The notes beneath the pieces are model-generated. The model was not told where the DNA came from, did not search any database, and saw only the letters and a list, made by a program, of their open reading frames with translations. Below, in pieces: positions 9,193 through 21,360 of a stretch of DNA of 64,000 bases. The position numbers and the translations under genes were made by a program. Position 1 is the first letter of the stretch. Each line of letters opens with the position of its first letter. The stretch comes from Brachypodius melanocephalos (taxonomy: Eukaryota; Chordata; Aves; Passeriformes; Pycnonotidae), in assembly GCA_013398615.1 (NCBI GenBank), contig VZSR01003371.1:2382476-2446475 (forward strand), in the 5' to 3' direction.

Positions 9193-10258
9193 GATTTACT
9201 AGTAGAAGAAGGCTTCTGTTAGGAATGCACTTACACTAAACACACCTGACAAAAACCCAAATCCAATAAAAGGGGCAGCCTAGCAACACTAATAGCCTAG
9301 AGATTGAATTTCTTTTATGTTAGTCTGCAAAAACTCACCAATTTTTTTTTAGTAAAGACCTGGCATAAAAATGGCTGGAGTGGCCTAATATTAAAAGAGG
9401 AAAACCTTTGTAACATTGCCAAAACAGTAAAATTAAAAGCAGACCTCCTTTTTATTTGGAAGGTTCCAGGTTTCCCAATGGTCATGGGCACACCTGCCAC
9501 CATATTTCTACGATTTTGTAAGATTTACAAAAGACCATATGTAAGGAATTTTTTCTAATTAGCAGAACAGTTGGCTTGGTAAATGTTATAATCTTTGTAA
9601 AGCAGTATTTGCTGAGGAAAAGTTAAGATCCTTGTTCAAAGATGTGCAACAGATTTTGGACAGAGCCACGGAGAAGACTCCCTTGTCCTACATTTGAGCG
9701 ACCATGTATGATTTACTGTTTCTCCTGCCTATGTATTGATCACACCTTTATTTTTTGGCTGCTTGCCAAGACAAAGCCACCTGATAAGCTAAACACTCAG
9801 AAAGAAACCTAACACAACCAAAAGAAAACAAGGTACTCTGGAGATCTGGAACTCTCACTTAAAAGGCAGGCAGATAGAAGAATCACAGGGGTGGGTGCCA
9901 CCTCCTCAAACCTGTGAGTTTCTTGAAGCTTTTGAATATGTGGTTTTCCAATTCCTACTGTTGTTTCTCTGTCAGCTTTAAACCTCATAATCTGTGTCTT
10001 TGTTTCCACAAGCTTTTCTTTTCTGCATGAGTACTGCCTTTTATTTGAAATCGATGTGGCTACATGGGGGAGGGAATAAGCTCAGGATCTGGTCCTAAGA
10101 GCTGCTCCTTCCTGTTGCCAAGTAACAAGGGAGAGAAGATGGTCTGTTTTTCAGAGAGGCCAAAAAAGGTTGAAGTGCTTCTGTGAAAGAATGATAAGTG
10201 AGGATTTGGATGTGAAAAATACTTTAAAAAAGGTTTCTCATGGTGTTGAAACTTCTGG
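9193..10258. other. No gene recognised
   Basis: Short open frames only and no repeat that I can name. 'caataaaagg' near 9265 is isolated, with no LTR context. Confidence 0.5.
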
Positions 10259-10766
10259 TGGTCCAAGCCTGGATGATCAAACTCCCTTCAGTTTCCTGGG
10301 GACTCTGCCCTGACAGAGACTTGACAAAGAGAGGCAGCCTTGATCAAGGTCTCCAGAAACAGAATTTAATAATGCAAAAATAACAAACAATAAGACAATT
10401 ACACTGTATTTGGAGGGAACTGAAACAAGGCAGTAACAAGGGCAAAAAAAAGGGCCCACGGTCAGAGAGGGGTATCAATACATCCCAAGGTAGGGTGGAG
10501 CTAAGGCGGGGTCTGAGGGAAAGGTCCAATAGGGAAGAATGATTAGAAATATTAACATGCCTGCGCCAAAAATTGACCTATGGTAACACAAAGAACTAGG
10601 AGCTTTCTAGCAACAATTTGCATACTTGAAGTTAGGGAGCATGTGAGTAAACTTCTTCCTTACTGTGCTCAGAAAGGGCTTTTGCAAGGTATTAGTCCAG
10701 GGTTTTCCTCTTCCCTGGGGAAACCACTCTCCACATGGTGCTTCAGGAAGAATTTTCCCTTAGACA
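10259..10766 (-). mobile_element. Solo LTR, family A copy 1
   Basis: It aligns along its whole length with 20859-21360: shared 'ttaataatgcaaaaataa', 'ggcggggtctgaggga', 'gacctatggtaacaca', 'ctttctagcaac' and 'gggttttcctcttcc'. On the minus strand it starts TG, ends CA and carries ATTAAA as a likely polyadenylation signal near 10363-10370. No gag, pol or primer-binding site is seen beside it. A CR1 fragment begins about 6 bp beyond its right edge. Confidence 0.8.
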
Positions 10767-10771
10767 CGTGG

Positions 10772-11005
10772 GGATAGGACAAGGGGAAATTATTTTTAAC
10801 TAAAAGACGAAAGATTTGAATTAGATGTTAGGAATTAACTCTTTATTCAGAGGGTGCTGACATACTGGAACGGTTTGCCCAGAGATGTGGATGCCCATAT
10901 CCTGAGTGGAAGGTGTCCCTGCCCATACCCATGGGCTTGACACAAGATGATCTTTAAGCTCCCTTCCAACCAATGTATTCTAGAATTTTGTGAATTTCTG
11001 TGTTT
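10772..11005 (+). mobile_element. CR1 LINE 3' fragment
   Basis: 'ggataggacaaggggaaat', 'tttgaattagatgttagga', 'actggaacggtttgcccaga', 'gaaggtgtccctgcccat' and 'gatgatctttaagctcccttccaac' follow in the standard order of the CR1 3' end, finishing in the degraded 'attctagaattttgtgaatt' tail. Confidence 0.9.
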
Positions 11006-14000
11006 TATTTGTCCCCCATCCTCTTGAAGTTTTCCCTGCTCATTTCTAGCACTTTAGCACTCTTTCCCCAAATGCTTATTTCCTACTACATGTTTTCACA
11101 ATAATTTTGCATTTGCTGTAATTAAGTCTTTATTGATCTGACACAAACCAACCACCACATTTTATTCTGGAAATCAGCTGAAAAATATATTTCATCTACT
11201 AAACACAGACAATACACTCGCAAGTGCAGCTGGCATGTAATAAACTCTATTATAATTTTTCTACCTCTTCAAACACACTATCAATCACATATTGATATTT
11301 ACAGTCAGAGATTCTAATTGATAGGCTGCATATAAAGTCTTTGCAGTACAATGAACTAAACACCAGCTACACTTAGATGCATTTTAAATAGGGTTTCGCA
11401 TTAAGAGAATTCTTTGATGTGGAAATTATTTTTCATTTGAAATTCATCCTCTTAACCTCTTCTGAATAGCATTATGTTTTATTGAAATTGGAGCACTGCT
11501 GTAGTACAGAGATGCACAGAGTCCAGAAATCTTCCCAAAACTACTGTGCTTCAGGTACAGGACTGCACATTTTCCTGAAATACTTGTCTGGGCACATGCA
11601 TAGCACAAAATCTTGTATCACTTAAAACCTATCTATGATTTGGTTCTCTACAAAGTTATAAAATACCATTTTTTTTTTTTATTCCATGCTGAATTTTGCA
11701 AGCCTGGTTTTAACTTTCCCATTTGCTAAAATACCATGTATTCATGTTATTATTTTCTGATCATACTGTTTGCAAATACTTTCCTTCTTTTCCAACTGTA
11801 TCAATTTATTCCAACAGCAAACTCACCAACATTTCAAGGCAATCTAGACAGGATGCCTGCACAGTACAATTAAAGGAAAATGACAGTAGGGAAATTGCTT
11901 TACTTGCAGGAGGAAAGGCTTCTGGATTCCAAGTTATTAACCTGACATCACGTATTGCTGTGAAAAAAAGTGGAAGAATTTCTCCCTCCTCCATATTATT
12001 CTTGTCCCACCCTCCTTTGCAGAACAAGTCTTCCCATCCAGGCTCTGTACCTGAATGCTTCTGCTAATAGAATGATCAGTTTCATAGACACTGTTGATTA
12101 AGTTAAATACTTATAAATATTTATAACGCTTTGCATAATATCCAGACATTAAAAAGGAGAAAATTAATGGTAAACTCCTTCTATGAGGTTTGGGAGTTTT
12201 TTTGCCATTATCCATCTGGTGATGGGGAGGTTTAGAAGAAGTTGTCATAGTAACAGGGCAACGTAACTTTTAGAAACTGCAACTACTACATTATAATAAT
12301 GGCGTAATTTTAACAGGCTTGGATTTTTCTATTCCAGGTTGAGCTTGAACTGAATCTCATGCTGACAAGATGCAAGGTGCATTGCAGGTTTGTTGGTTTG
12401 TTTCGGTTGGGGTTTTCTTCCCCAAGATTTTTAAGAGGTTCACAGAGTGAGAACATTTAATTCATATCCAGGAACAAGCATTACTGCTCCACAAACAACT
12501 CCTACCTTGAGTACTGTGTATGTCACCAAGGTACCAAGGCTCCCTTCCCCATTCCATGCTCGACACCTGTGTCCCCGAGTAGGAAACTACCTACACAGTG
12601 GGAAACACCAAGGAGAAGGATGTGGTTGAGCTCCCACCCCTCCAGGGACCATAGACCCATGAATGCAATGCTGGATTCATTCCTGAGAACAGCAGGTATT
12701 TAAAAGGAGCAAAGTTAAAAGCTATGCCATTCCAGGCTCCTTGGACAGTCAAGAAAGGACTTACAGAAAATAAACTCTGGCTGTGTCTCTGCTGAGTCAG
12801 CTGCAGATCTGCTGTTTCTCATCAGTGCTTATACTGCTGGGAAGCAGAACTCTGGAGGCAACCTGACTGGGACATTTCAGGAAGCTCCTGGGTTAGAGGT
12901 AAGAACTGCAGAGTGCAATAGCTTCCTCTTGAGAGCAGGTACGTAAATCAGCAAAGAAGTTTTCCACTTTTGGTTTTGTATTTGCTTGCTTAATCAGAAG
13001 ACTGCTGGGGAATGCATATCTTACAAAAATAGCCAACAGAAACAGGGGAAGAAGTCAGGCCACATGGACAACTCTTTTGGGAATTCAGCTAGGAGGAGAA
13101 AGCCTAACTCCTTCCTGCTTAGAGTATCTCTGGCTCTTGGGTGTGAAACAAAGCACAGTTCCAGCTGCAGTTCTGCTCTCTCTTAGCCTGTGCCCTAGCT
13201 GCTGCTGACCCTGGGTTTGGGTTTGCTTTTGGCTGCTGGTCTTGCAGCTTTGGCTGCAGTGTCACCCAGTTGCCACCTACTATCCTGAACATTCTGCTCG
13301 CATCCAACATCCCTCCTACCATGGAAAAAAGGAGCAGAGTTTTGTTCCAACAACGTTTCATATTTATCCATTGAAATGAGCAAAGTACTGGGAGTTGGAG
13401 CTTGGAACTGGGTAGATCTTGGTACTTAAGGTCCTGAGGTGGACAGATGCAGAGAGGGAAGCTGAAATCACTTAGTGATTCTCTCCTTGTCTCTAATATT
13501 CTCAGCCTGTCCATGAGTTGAATCCTGTTATCCCAATACTCTTGTGCTCTTCTAGGTCCTTCTTAAGTGATGAGTTCCCAAACTCCATGCAGCATTTGTG
13601 ACACACAGTTACCTCTCAGGGCTGAATAAACTCTTAAGCAACAACTATATACAAACTATTAATTAAAAGGAATAAACCCCAGTCATTCTGGGCTAAAGAG
13701 ATTATAGAAAACTACTGTATCACAAATGTAACTATAGACAGTGTCTAAGTTTTATTGTTGTTCTTGATATAAAATAAACCTGCTGAGCATTAATAGGATC
13801 CCTGTGGATTAAACTTCTCAGGGACTTTTTAGGAACTTAATTCTAAAGAATTTAGATCAGGAGTGAATGCTTGTCACTAGGGAGGGCAAGCAATAAAATG
13901 GTAGAGTCCTTTACAAAAATTGTTTGTCCACCGTGCATATACCCAGGTGCCTTTTTTTTCATTTTCTAGTATCTTTTCCCTCTCCTTTTTGCAGCCTGGT

Positions 14001-14829
14001 TTGTATTCACTGTGCAAAGCAACAGAGATGAAAATCATTCTTCATATATGCACTGAGTAAAATAAGAAGTTTGAAGGTACAGAAGTCAACACATCCAACA
14101 CTTATCACAAATACTAAACAGGGGCTAGCACAAACCTGGCAACTGCTGCGGAGTGCCTTCAAGTGCCTCAAATATATACTGCAGGTAGCAGTGCTTCCAC
14201 AGGGAATACTGGACCTCTCCTGAATGAGCCACAGCATGCAAATGCAGCAGGAAGCTGCAAATGCAACAGGAACCTGGATTCAGGCACTGCAAAGCTGGAA
14301 CTCCTGAGCTATTTAGTTCAGTTTGCTGCCCTGATCAGGACACATCTGTGTGTTCTTTAAATGAGAAACACCGATCATCAGCTTTCCAGGGAGGTCACAG
14401 TAAGGCCATAATTAGCTCATTAAGCATAAAGCAAATTGTTCCACTATCTGATCAGGCTTTTAGTTCAGTATTTCCATTAGCTCTTTTAATATCTAAATAG
14501 GATAAAATTATCAGCTGATATCAATCAGGGAAATGCTGCCTACAGTCAACAAAACTATGGAGAATTACAAGTAAGTTAGGGTCTGGCCTGTTAGCTGCAT
14601 CCTTTTCTTTTGTTCCCCCCCTCTTTGTGTGTTTTATTGGAAATTTCTTAAGATTCAGTCTGCCATGCAGGAAAAATGTTGAAGAGGGATATATTCATGC
14701 TGTGAGTTAAGTAAAGCACACCTTTCTACGCTGGGAGAGAAACATAATTAGACCACGAAAAGACATTGAGGACCACAGTAAGGATAAGAAGAAGTGAATT
14801 TATATATTGGTTTCTGTTCTGTGCTGAGA
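11006..14829. other. No gene recognised; one weak LTR-like arrangement
   Basis: A 'tatttaaaagg' near 12699 followed by 'aaaataaact' near 12767 mimics an LTR promoter and polyadenylation pair, but no second copy or terminal repeats were found. The remainder is AT-rich with short frames, including an inverted-repeat-free stretch to 14829. Confidence 0.4.
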
Positions 14830-15040
14830 TCACAGAATCACACAATGTTTTGGGTTGGAAAGAACCTGTAAGACTACCTCATTCCAAGCCCCTGGAATGG
14901 TCAGGAACACCTTCCACCAGTCTAGGTTGCTCCAAGCCCCACCCAACCCGCTCTTGGCCACTTCCCAATGGAGGAAACATCAACACCTTCTCTGGGCAAC
15001 CCTCACAATAAAGATTTTCCTGCTAAGATCCAATCTAATT
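14830..15040 (-). mobile_element. CR1 LINE 3' end, inverted
   Basis: 'cacagaatcacacaatgttttgggttgga', 'ggtcaggaacaccttccacca', 'ggttgctccaagccccacccaac', 'cttctctgggcaaccc' and 'gattttcctgctaagatccaatctaa' are the reverse of the CR1 3' end in the right order. Confidence 0.9.
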
Positions 15041-18000
15041 CAAAGACTTTGATTTCTACCTCTGCTTTCTGCTACTCAAGAGGCAGGATCCTGCCTTGAT
15101 CCCGCTGTGTGACATAAAACCTGTTTTTCTTATTATTCATCAGATAATAAGGTAGAGCTTGATTTAAGAGATAAATTACAGACTGTCTCTGATTCTGATG
15201 AATGCCACTGCCCCCAGAGGATTTATTCTGCAGCTGGTGTGCACTGTTTTCCCAGCCACTTAGGTAGTGAGCCAGGAAATGTGGGATGTCACCTACCAGG
15301 GCATTTAGATAGTGAGAAGATTTAAATACTTGTATGGATCAGGATTTTATTGCTTATACTGTACACTTAATCTGAAATAGCGTAATACACAAAACCTAAA
15401 AAAAAAAAAAAGATGACATTTCTGTCCACTTTATAGCCATGAAGTGGAAGACAGAGGGAAATAGAGGAATGGTTCCAGTAAATAAAACCAAAGGCTCATT
15501 CATTCCAGTACCTTGTTTCTCACAGCAGTAAGATTAATTCAAGGCTGAGACACTTAGAATTCAATTATCTAAACCCAAGGAGATTCAATTCATAGGTCCT
15601 AGGTGACCTGCATGGACACAACAGAAGGCAGCCACAGGACATCTGAGACAGCACTAACCTGAGTATGGCTGAATTACACCCTCCAGAGTTTGGGGCGTTC
15701 TTCATGTCATCCACTGAAGTGCCTGTGAGGTGGGAGCTGAATGCCCCTCCATAATTCAGTCATGACTGCACTGGTGCTGCACATGGTGGAAGTTCACATG
15801 CTAATGTCACCGTTTACATCTCATGTTTTCCTTTCCAAGCCCAGTCTCATTCTGGAGAGTATTTTAAAAGAAAAACAGCTTATATCCAGGGATATTCTAA
15901 ACAAAGTACCCCCTCAGTGAGGACTCAGATTTTGGCAATCCAGAGGCTTGGGTTTTCTGAAACAGATGTTGAATCCAAATATTCATGCCTAATAGCTCCT
16001 GCAGGACCTTCTTTGCTGGTATTTTTGCTATTCTTTTCAAACATTAATCTATACTTTTGGCCTCTGTACCATTCTGTGGCAATTATTTCTAAATTTTTAG
16101 CGTTAATTTATTTAAAACCTGCTGTTTGTTAATGCCTTTGGGCACTCATCTGTGTAAATGAATTAGTATTTCCCTATTCATTTTCTTTCATGTTGTTCAT
16201 AGTTTTATAAACTTCTGCTGAAGTCTCTCTTTAATTATTTTTTTAGACTGAGCCACCTTAATTTATTTAATTTCTTATCTTGAAAAGCAGCATATACCTC
16301 CAGCCATTTCATTCCCTTTTCTGTATCTCACTTAGACCACTCTGGCAAACAAATACTTTGGCCATGGTGAATACGGATGACATGTAAAACACGTGTAAAT
16401 CATTGCCTGAACTCCTGAGAGGTCTGTGTTTCATGTAGGGCACCTTTGCCAGCTCAGTAAAAACTTTAGGGGCCAGATGCCTCCAAGTCCATCACTGTAC
16501 ATAAGTCCCCTTTTATTCCTGGCCTCATACAACTGATTTAAACCATGAAGAACATGACGCAAACACCCCTAAATTCTCACTGCTCTTCCCTTACCATGTG
16601 GTCAGAGCTACATTCTTCTCTTACTTACAGTATTTGATGAAAGCAAGGAGAAACAAAACCCAAATCAAATCACACAAAAACCAAAAAACCAGAGTTTAAA
16701 AGCTGCATGAGCTTCTGGAGATGCTCTCCAAATAGATTAAGAAAGAGTTAAGAAAAATGTCCCACTGGCTCTGTTGGCCAGAAGTGCTAAGTGAGCCGGA
16801 GAATCTCGGAGCACGTGTACCCATGGCACAAAAGGAAGAAGCAAATAATCAACTGTGTGCTTTATCAGCATGGTATTCAATTAAATTTCAATTAGGAAGC
16901 AAAATAATGCAGCAGTCATTATCTGAGCTGTGTCCAGGTCCTTACACCAAATGTCAAGATACCCTTGTCAATTTGCAAACAGTTCAGGTAAGGATTAAAA
17001 TTCTCCAGATTGCACAGGAGGCCACCGTGAGCATTTCTAATGGTCCCTCTGTCCTAGCCTTGGAAACACTTCCAATTTCTTGTTTACCAAAGTTAATGCC
17101 TCTCTTTTGAAAGACAATTTAAATTAATTTATAAATAAAAAGGATGAGACATGATGAGAAATATGTGATTGCTAAACCAGAATAATTCTGTCTTTAGCAT
17201 GCAAAAAATCCCATTAATGTCTCAATGGAAATTGTTTTGAGAGTTAAGAAGATTCCAGGTTGATGGCAAGCACCTCCAATCCCACATCCACACTTTATTT
17301 ACCATTTCAACAACTAAGCTTTGAAGAAGCAATTTATTTCCTGGTTTGCCTGCCTTTGCCTGCACCAGGTCTAGGAAAAAGACAAATAGCTGAGTAAGGG
17401 ATGTTATTTTGTTTGATTCAGGATTAGAACAAAGAGATTCCTGAATTTCAGGCTCAGATAACTGACCTGTACCTCTCAAGGTAGAATGTTGTTTACAAAA
17501 GGATCATTTTGACTAATACTGTATTCCTTTAGTGACCACAGTAGTCCCACTGGACCAATAGAAGATGTAAACTGATGTCCACTTATGACAAACAGAATGT
17601 AGAATTGTAGATATATTAGGTGCTACATTGTGTGTAAAAAAACCCCAAAACAACAGATAAGAGATGTTACAGTCACTAGAAAAATAAAGAACAGAAATAT
17701 AACATTTTTACTCCAGTCCCCATAGATGTAATCTGTTTGGCTTTCCATCACGTAGCACAGCTTCTGGCCCTTGGCAGATTTTGACCTCTCACATGCCTCT
17801 GTTAGAAGCACCACAGCTTGTGTCAGCCCTTGGAGTGCACAAATGTGAGCTTTCATTGCCTGTATTTCACCCTCAATTGTAATGTATTTTAAAATCCACC
17901 TTGTCTTACTTTTTTAAACTCCTCCTGTAACAAAAATGTAGGAAGCAAACGTGAATCAAGTGTGCTTGTTTTCCACGAGTAGCACATGTTCTTACTCCTG

Positions 18001-19912
18001 TATTGAGAGCTGTGCTCATATACACTAAAAAGATGGCACTGTTACATGTGTTTTTCTTGACTGTGATGCTTTTTGAATAACTGCCCTGTTGAGAGCTAGA
18101 AGGATACCACAGTAACTTGGATGTTTGTGTTAGGTTTTTTCCTTGCATGTCCTTTGTACTCAGACTAGATAGGCATTTCTGTTTCTCTTGATCATGCTCT
18201 TCATGGCTGTCACTACCTTTTCACTTGCTAAGGGACATCTCTCTCCCCAAATGCATTTTCTTTCATCACTTGTGTGATTACAATCCAATGATGCATTTGG
18301 CATATTTGTCCTGTGTCAGCAGACCAGGATATATTAGAGGCTGTTGAATACACAGAATTTAAGCTCAGGATTAAAGCATATTTTGATATGTGCCATTTCT
18401 CTCTTCCAAGTGGAAAATGATCTATTGATTTATGGGTTTTACTCACTACAAAATCGGGCCTTTTTTGTACCTGCAGGTAAAAGCTATAGGATACCTACTT
18501 GAGCTCTGGATGCTTTGCTGTCGAATTCACACCTCTCACTTTATTCAGACATAGAAGGGGCGCTGTGTCTCACTGAAGACACAGAACTAAATCTAGAGAG
18601 ATTCCCATCCCTCAGGGATAGTTTTTACTGTAGTTCTGGGAGACACCATTACTTTAAACTAAACACAGATGCCAGAGCAGTTATTACATCACATGGTGAA
18701 GTAGGAATCCCACTTGAAGGAGGGAGGATTTTCCCTTCCCTACAGAACACAGACGCTGTCACTGGCAGTGAAGGCAAACTCCTTAAGAGCTGCCTTTCCA
18801 CTGCTCTACAGCTGGGGATATATTTGGTTTTAATTATTATTTTGCTATAGCCTGTGTCACAATGCAGAATGCAAATTGGTGTTGACTAACACCACCTGGG
18901 AGGCAAATCAAGCTAAAAAAAATACAACAGAATCAAATCTATAGTAACTTTTTAGACAGAATAAAGTGTGTTTATCCCTTCTGTAATCTAGTATGGTATT
19001 TTATTTCATAATGTATTCTACAGAACAACTCAAGCTATTTCAAGAACAGCTGAAAAATTAAGCTTTTTTCTTTAATAGATTTCTGCTATGTCTGTAAGCA
19101 AAGAACAAACCCAGAGATTTGCACAGGTATGTGAAAGTTTCATTTTGGGTCTGGGAAATGCCAGTGGAGAGCTGTGCAAGAGACATCACAGTTAGACAGA
19201 GAACATGCCCCCTTTCTTCCCTGGAAAGCATCTCCCTTGTCTAAAACATTGGGCTTTTCCCCTGAAAGCAGCCACATGAGATTAGATCACCTCTCCAGTT
19301 GCTCAGGACCTTGTCTGTGACCATGGCCAACAGTGCATGCTTAAAGACTCAAAAAACCACAATAAATGCAGCACTACTCTTTCAGAACACATTCCCAAAT
19401 TTCAGACACTTGCATCTCAGGAATTTTGTGACCCAGAAGAGCTGTATCAACCAGAGACAGATTTTTCTTGCATTGATGATTCCATTAACTTCTTCAATGT
19501 CTGTGACTTCTTCATATCACCAAAATTTAGTGACAAAAAATTGTGCACGGTAACAAAAACGACATGGTACCTTTTCTTCATTTTCAGCCAGTCAGTTTCT
19601 CATCTCACTACACAAACCTGCCTTAGTTTATAGATGGAAAAAACAGACACTTTTTCCTATTGCAAGTTTTTTCGTTCTTGCATTGACACAACAGACTGAG
19701 CCTCAGAAACAACGTACAAAACCAGCCATGTGGAACAACATCATTTTCCTCATCATTGCTTACACCCCACTTGATAAATACGTAATTTTTGAGTCTTATG
19801 AGCCATGGATTAAATAGAATTAGATGAGTCTGAACACAAGGATGTTTATAGAGCTTAAGTGGGAGAAGGTGAACTGGTGACATACAACGGAAGAAACAGA
19901 AGAATGAGAGGG
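15041..19912. other. No gene recognised
   Basis: AT-rich sequence with several frames of 80-117 codons (for example 16757-17110 and 18515-18850, plus strand) that show no domain, no codon pattern and no splice framework that I trust. No repeat family was recognised. Confidence 0.5.
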
Positions 19913-20475
19913 TGTTGTGCTTTCACCCCAGCCAGGAGTCAGGCTCCTCAGAAACCCTCATTCACTCCTCCACCAGCAGGACTGGGCAGAGAACCAGAAG
20001 AGTAAAACGTAGAAAATTTGTTGGTTGAAATAAACAGAGCTTAACAGGGAAAGCAAAAGCCATGCATGCAGGCAAAACACCCCAAATGAATTAATCCACT
20101 GATTCCTATGGACATGCACGTATTCATGCATGTCCAGGAGAGCAGAGCCTCATCCTAGGTAAGAGTGACTTGAAAAGACAGAACACCATTGCTCCAGATG
20201 TCTGCCCTTTCGTTTTTCTTCCCTGATTTACATGGCCACAGAGAACACAATATTCCTTTATTGGGCTCTGTCTCCTCCCATTCTCCCAGGAATCCCCAGA
20301 TCCTCCCCAGCCTGGCTGCAGGAAAGCAGAAAAGGGCTCATCCCTGTGTGATCCTGCTCAGCAGTAACAGAAACATCTCCAGATCATCAGTCCTGTGTTC
20401 AGCACAAACCCAACACACAGCCCCACTCCTGCTGCTGGGAAGGAAATTAGTTCTACCCCAGCCAAAACCAGCACA
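19913..20475 (-). mobile_element. Solo LTR of the same avian family as 427-860
   Basis: Reading the plus strand: 'tgttgtgctttcaccccagcc', 'agaagagtaaaacg...gttggttgaaataaacag', 'gggaaagcaaaagcc', 'cacccc...aatta', then 'attagttctaccccagccaaaaccagcaca'. This is, block by block, the reverse complement of a widespread bird LTR, and its last part matches the start of the LTR at 427. Edges are TG and CA. The LTR is about 563 bp. The flanking five bases share only 'gag', so no firm target duplication can be claimed. An A18 run follows at 20487-20504. Confidence 0.85.
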
Positions 20476-20858
20476 GAGATTGAAAGAAAAAAAAAAAAAA
20501 AAAAGGAAACCTAGAAACACATTTTGCAATTGTGGTGTTTGACGCAGCAAAGAGCTGTGCCAAAACTCCAGCCCTCAACTCCCTTTATTTTGCCTTCAGG
20601 TATTGTCAGGTGCCTTTCACCAAAATCAGGAGCAAGCTCCTTTCTTTCACTATTCCCACCAACATTTGGCACAAAAAATTAGTGGAGTTTTCCAAGGATC
20701 CTGGTGGTATTTTCTAATGCCAGCTGTTCTAGATTCTTGCCCCCACAGGGCAGGTATGCCAGTTCTTCATTTACAATCAGGCAGTTTATTGTGACTTGTC
20801 TGGCTTTGCCCAGCAGCATGACATGAGAGATCAGAACAGGTCCTGTATAAATTCCCAG

Positions 20859-21360
20859 GGGTCAAAGCCTAGATGATTGAATCCCTTTGAGTTTCCTCAA
20901 AACCCTGCCCTGATGGCGACTTGATAAAGACAAAGAGCCTTGATCTACTTGTCCACAAACAGAACTTTAATAATGCAAAAATAATGAAACATAAAGCATG
21001 CACTACACTTACAGTGAACTCAACCAAACCAGTATCAAGTGAAAAAAGGCAAAACCCAGTATCAGACAGAGATATTTATACATCCCCGGTAGGGCGGAGT
21101 TAAGGCGGGGTCTGAGGGAAGGGCCCAATAGGGGAGCACAATTAGGAATATTAAAATTCCTGCACCAAAAATCGACCTATGGTAACACAGAGGACGAGGA
21201 ACTTTCTAGCAACGATTTGCATACTTGAACTGAGGGGGGCAGGTGAGTCAGCTTCTTGTTCTCCATGCCTAGAAAAGGCTTTTGCAGGGCCTTAGTGTGG
21301 GGTTTTCCTCTTCCTTGGGGGAACCACTCTTTCCAGTAAACCTTGTTCTCTGTCTAAACA
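20859..21360 (-). mobile_element. Solo LTR, family A copy 2
   Basis: Same family and orientation as 10259-10766, with similarity over the full length. It keeps a better promoter: minus-strand 'gtataaatatc' near 21072-21082, and 'attaaagttc' as a probable polyadenylation signal near 20970. The terminal CA on the minus strand is mutated to CC. Sequence immediately left (20781-20850) has another TATA and AATAAA pair and may be remains of a different LTR. Confidence 0.8.

Noticed and set aside
12690..12900. TATA and AATAAA pair suggesting an LTR
   Set aside because: No second copy, no terminal TG/CA pair and no known LTR wording.
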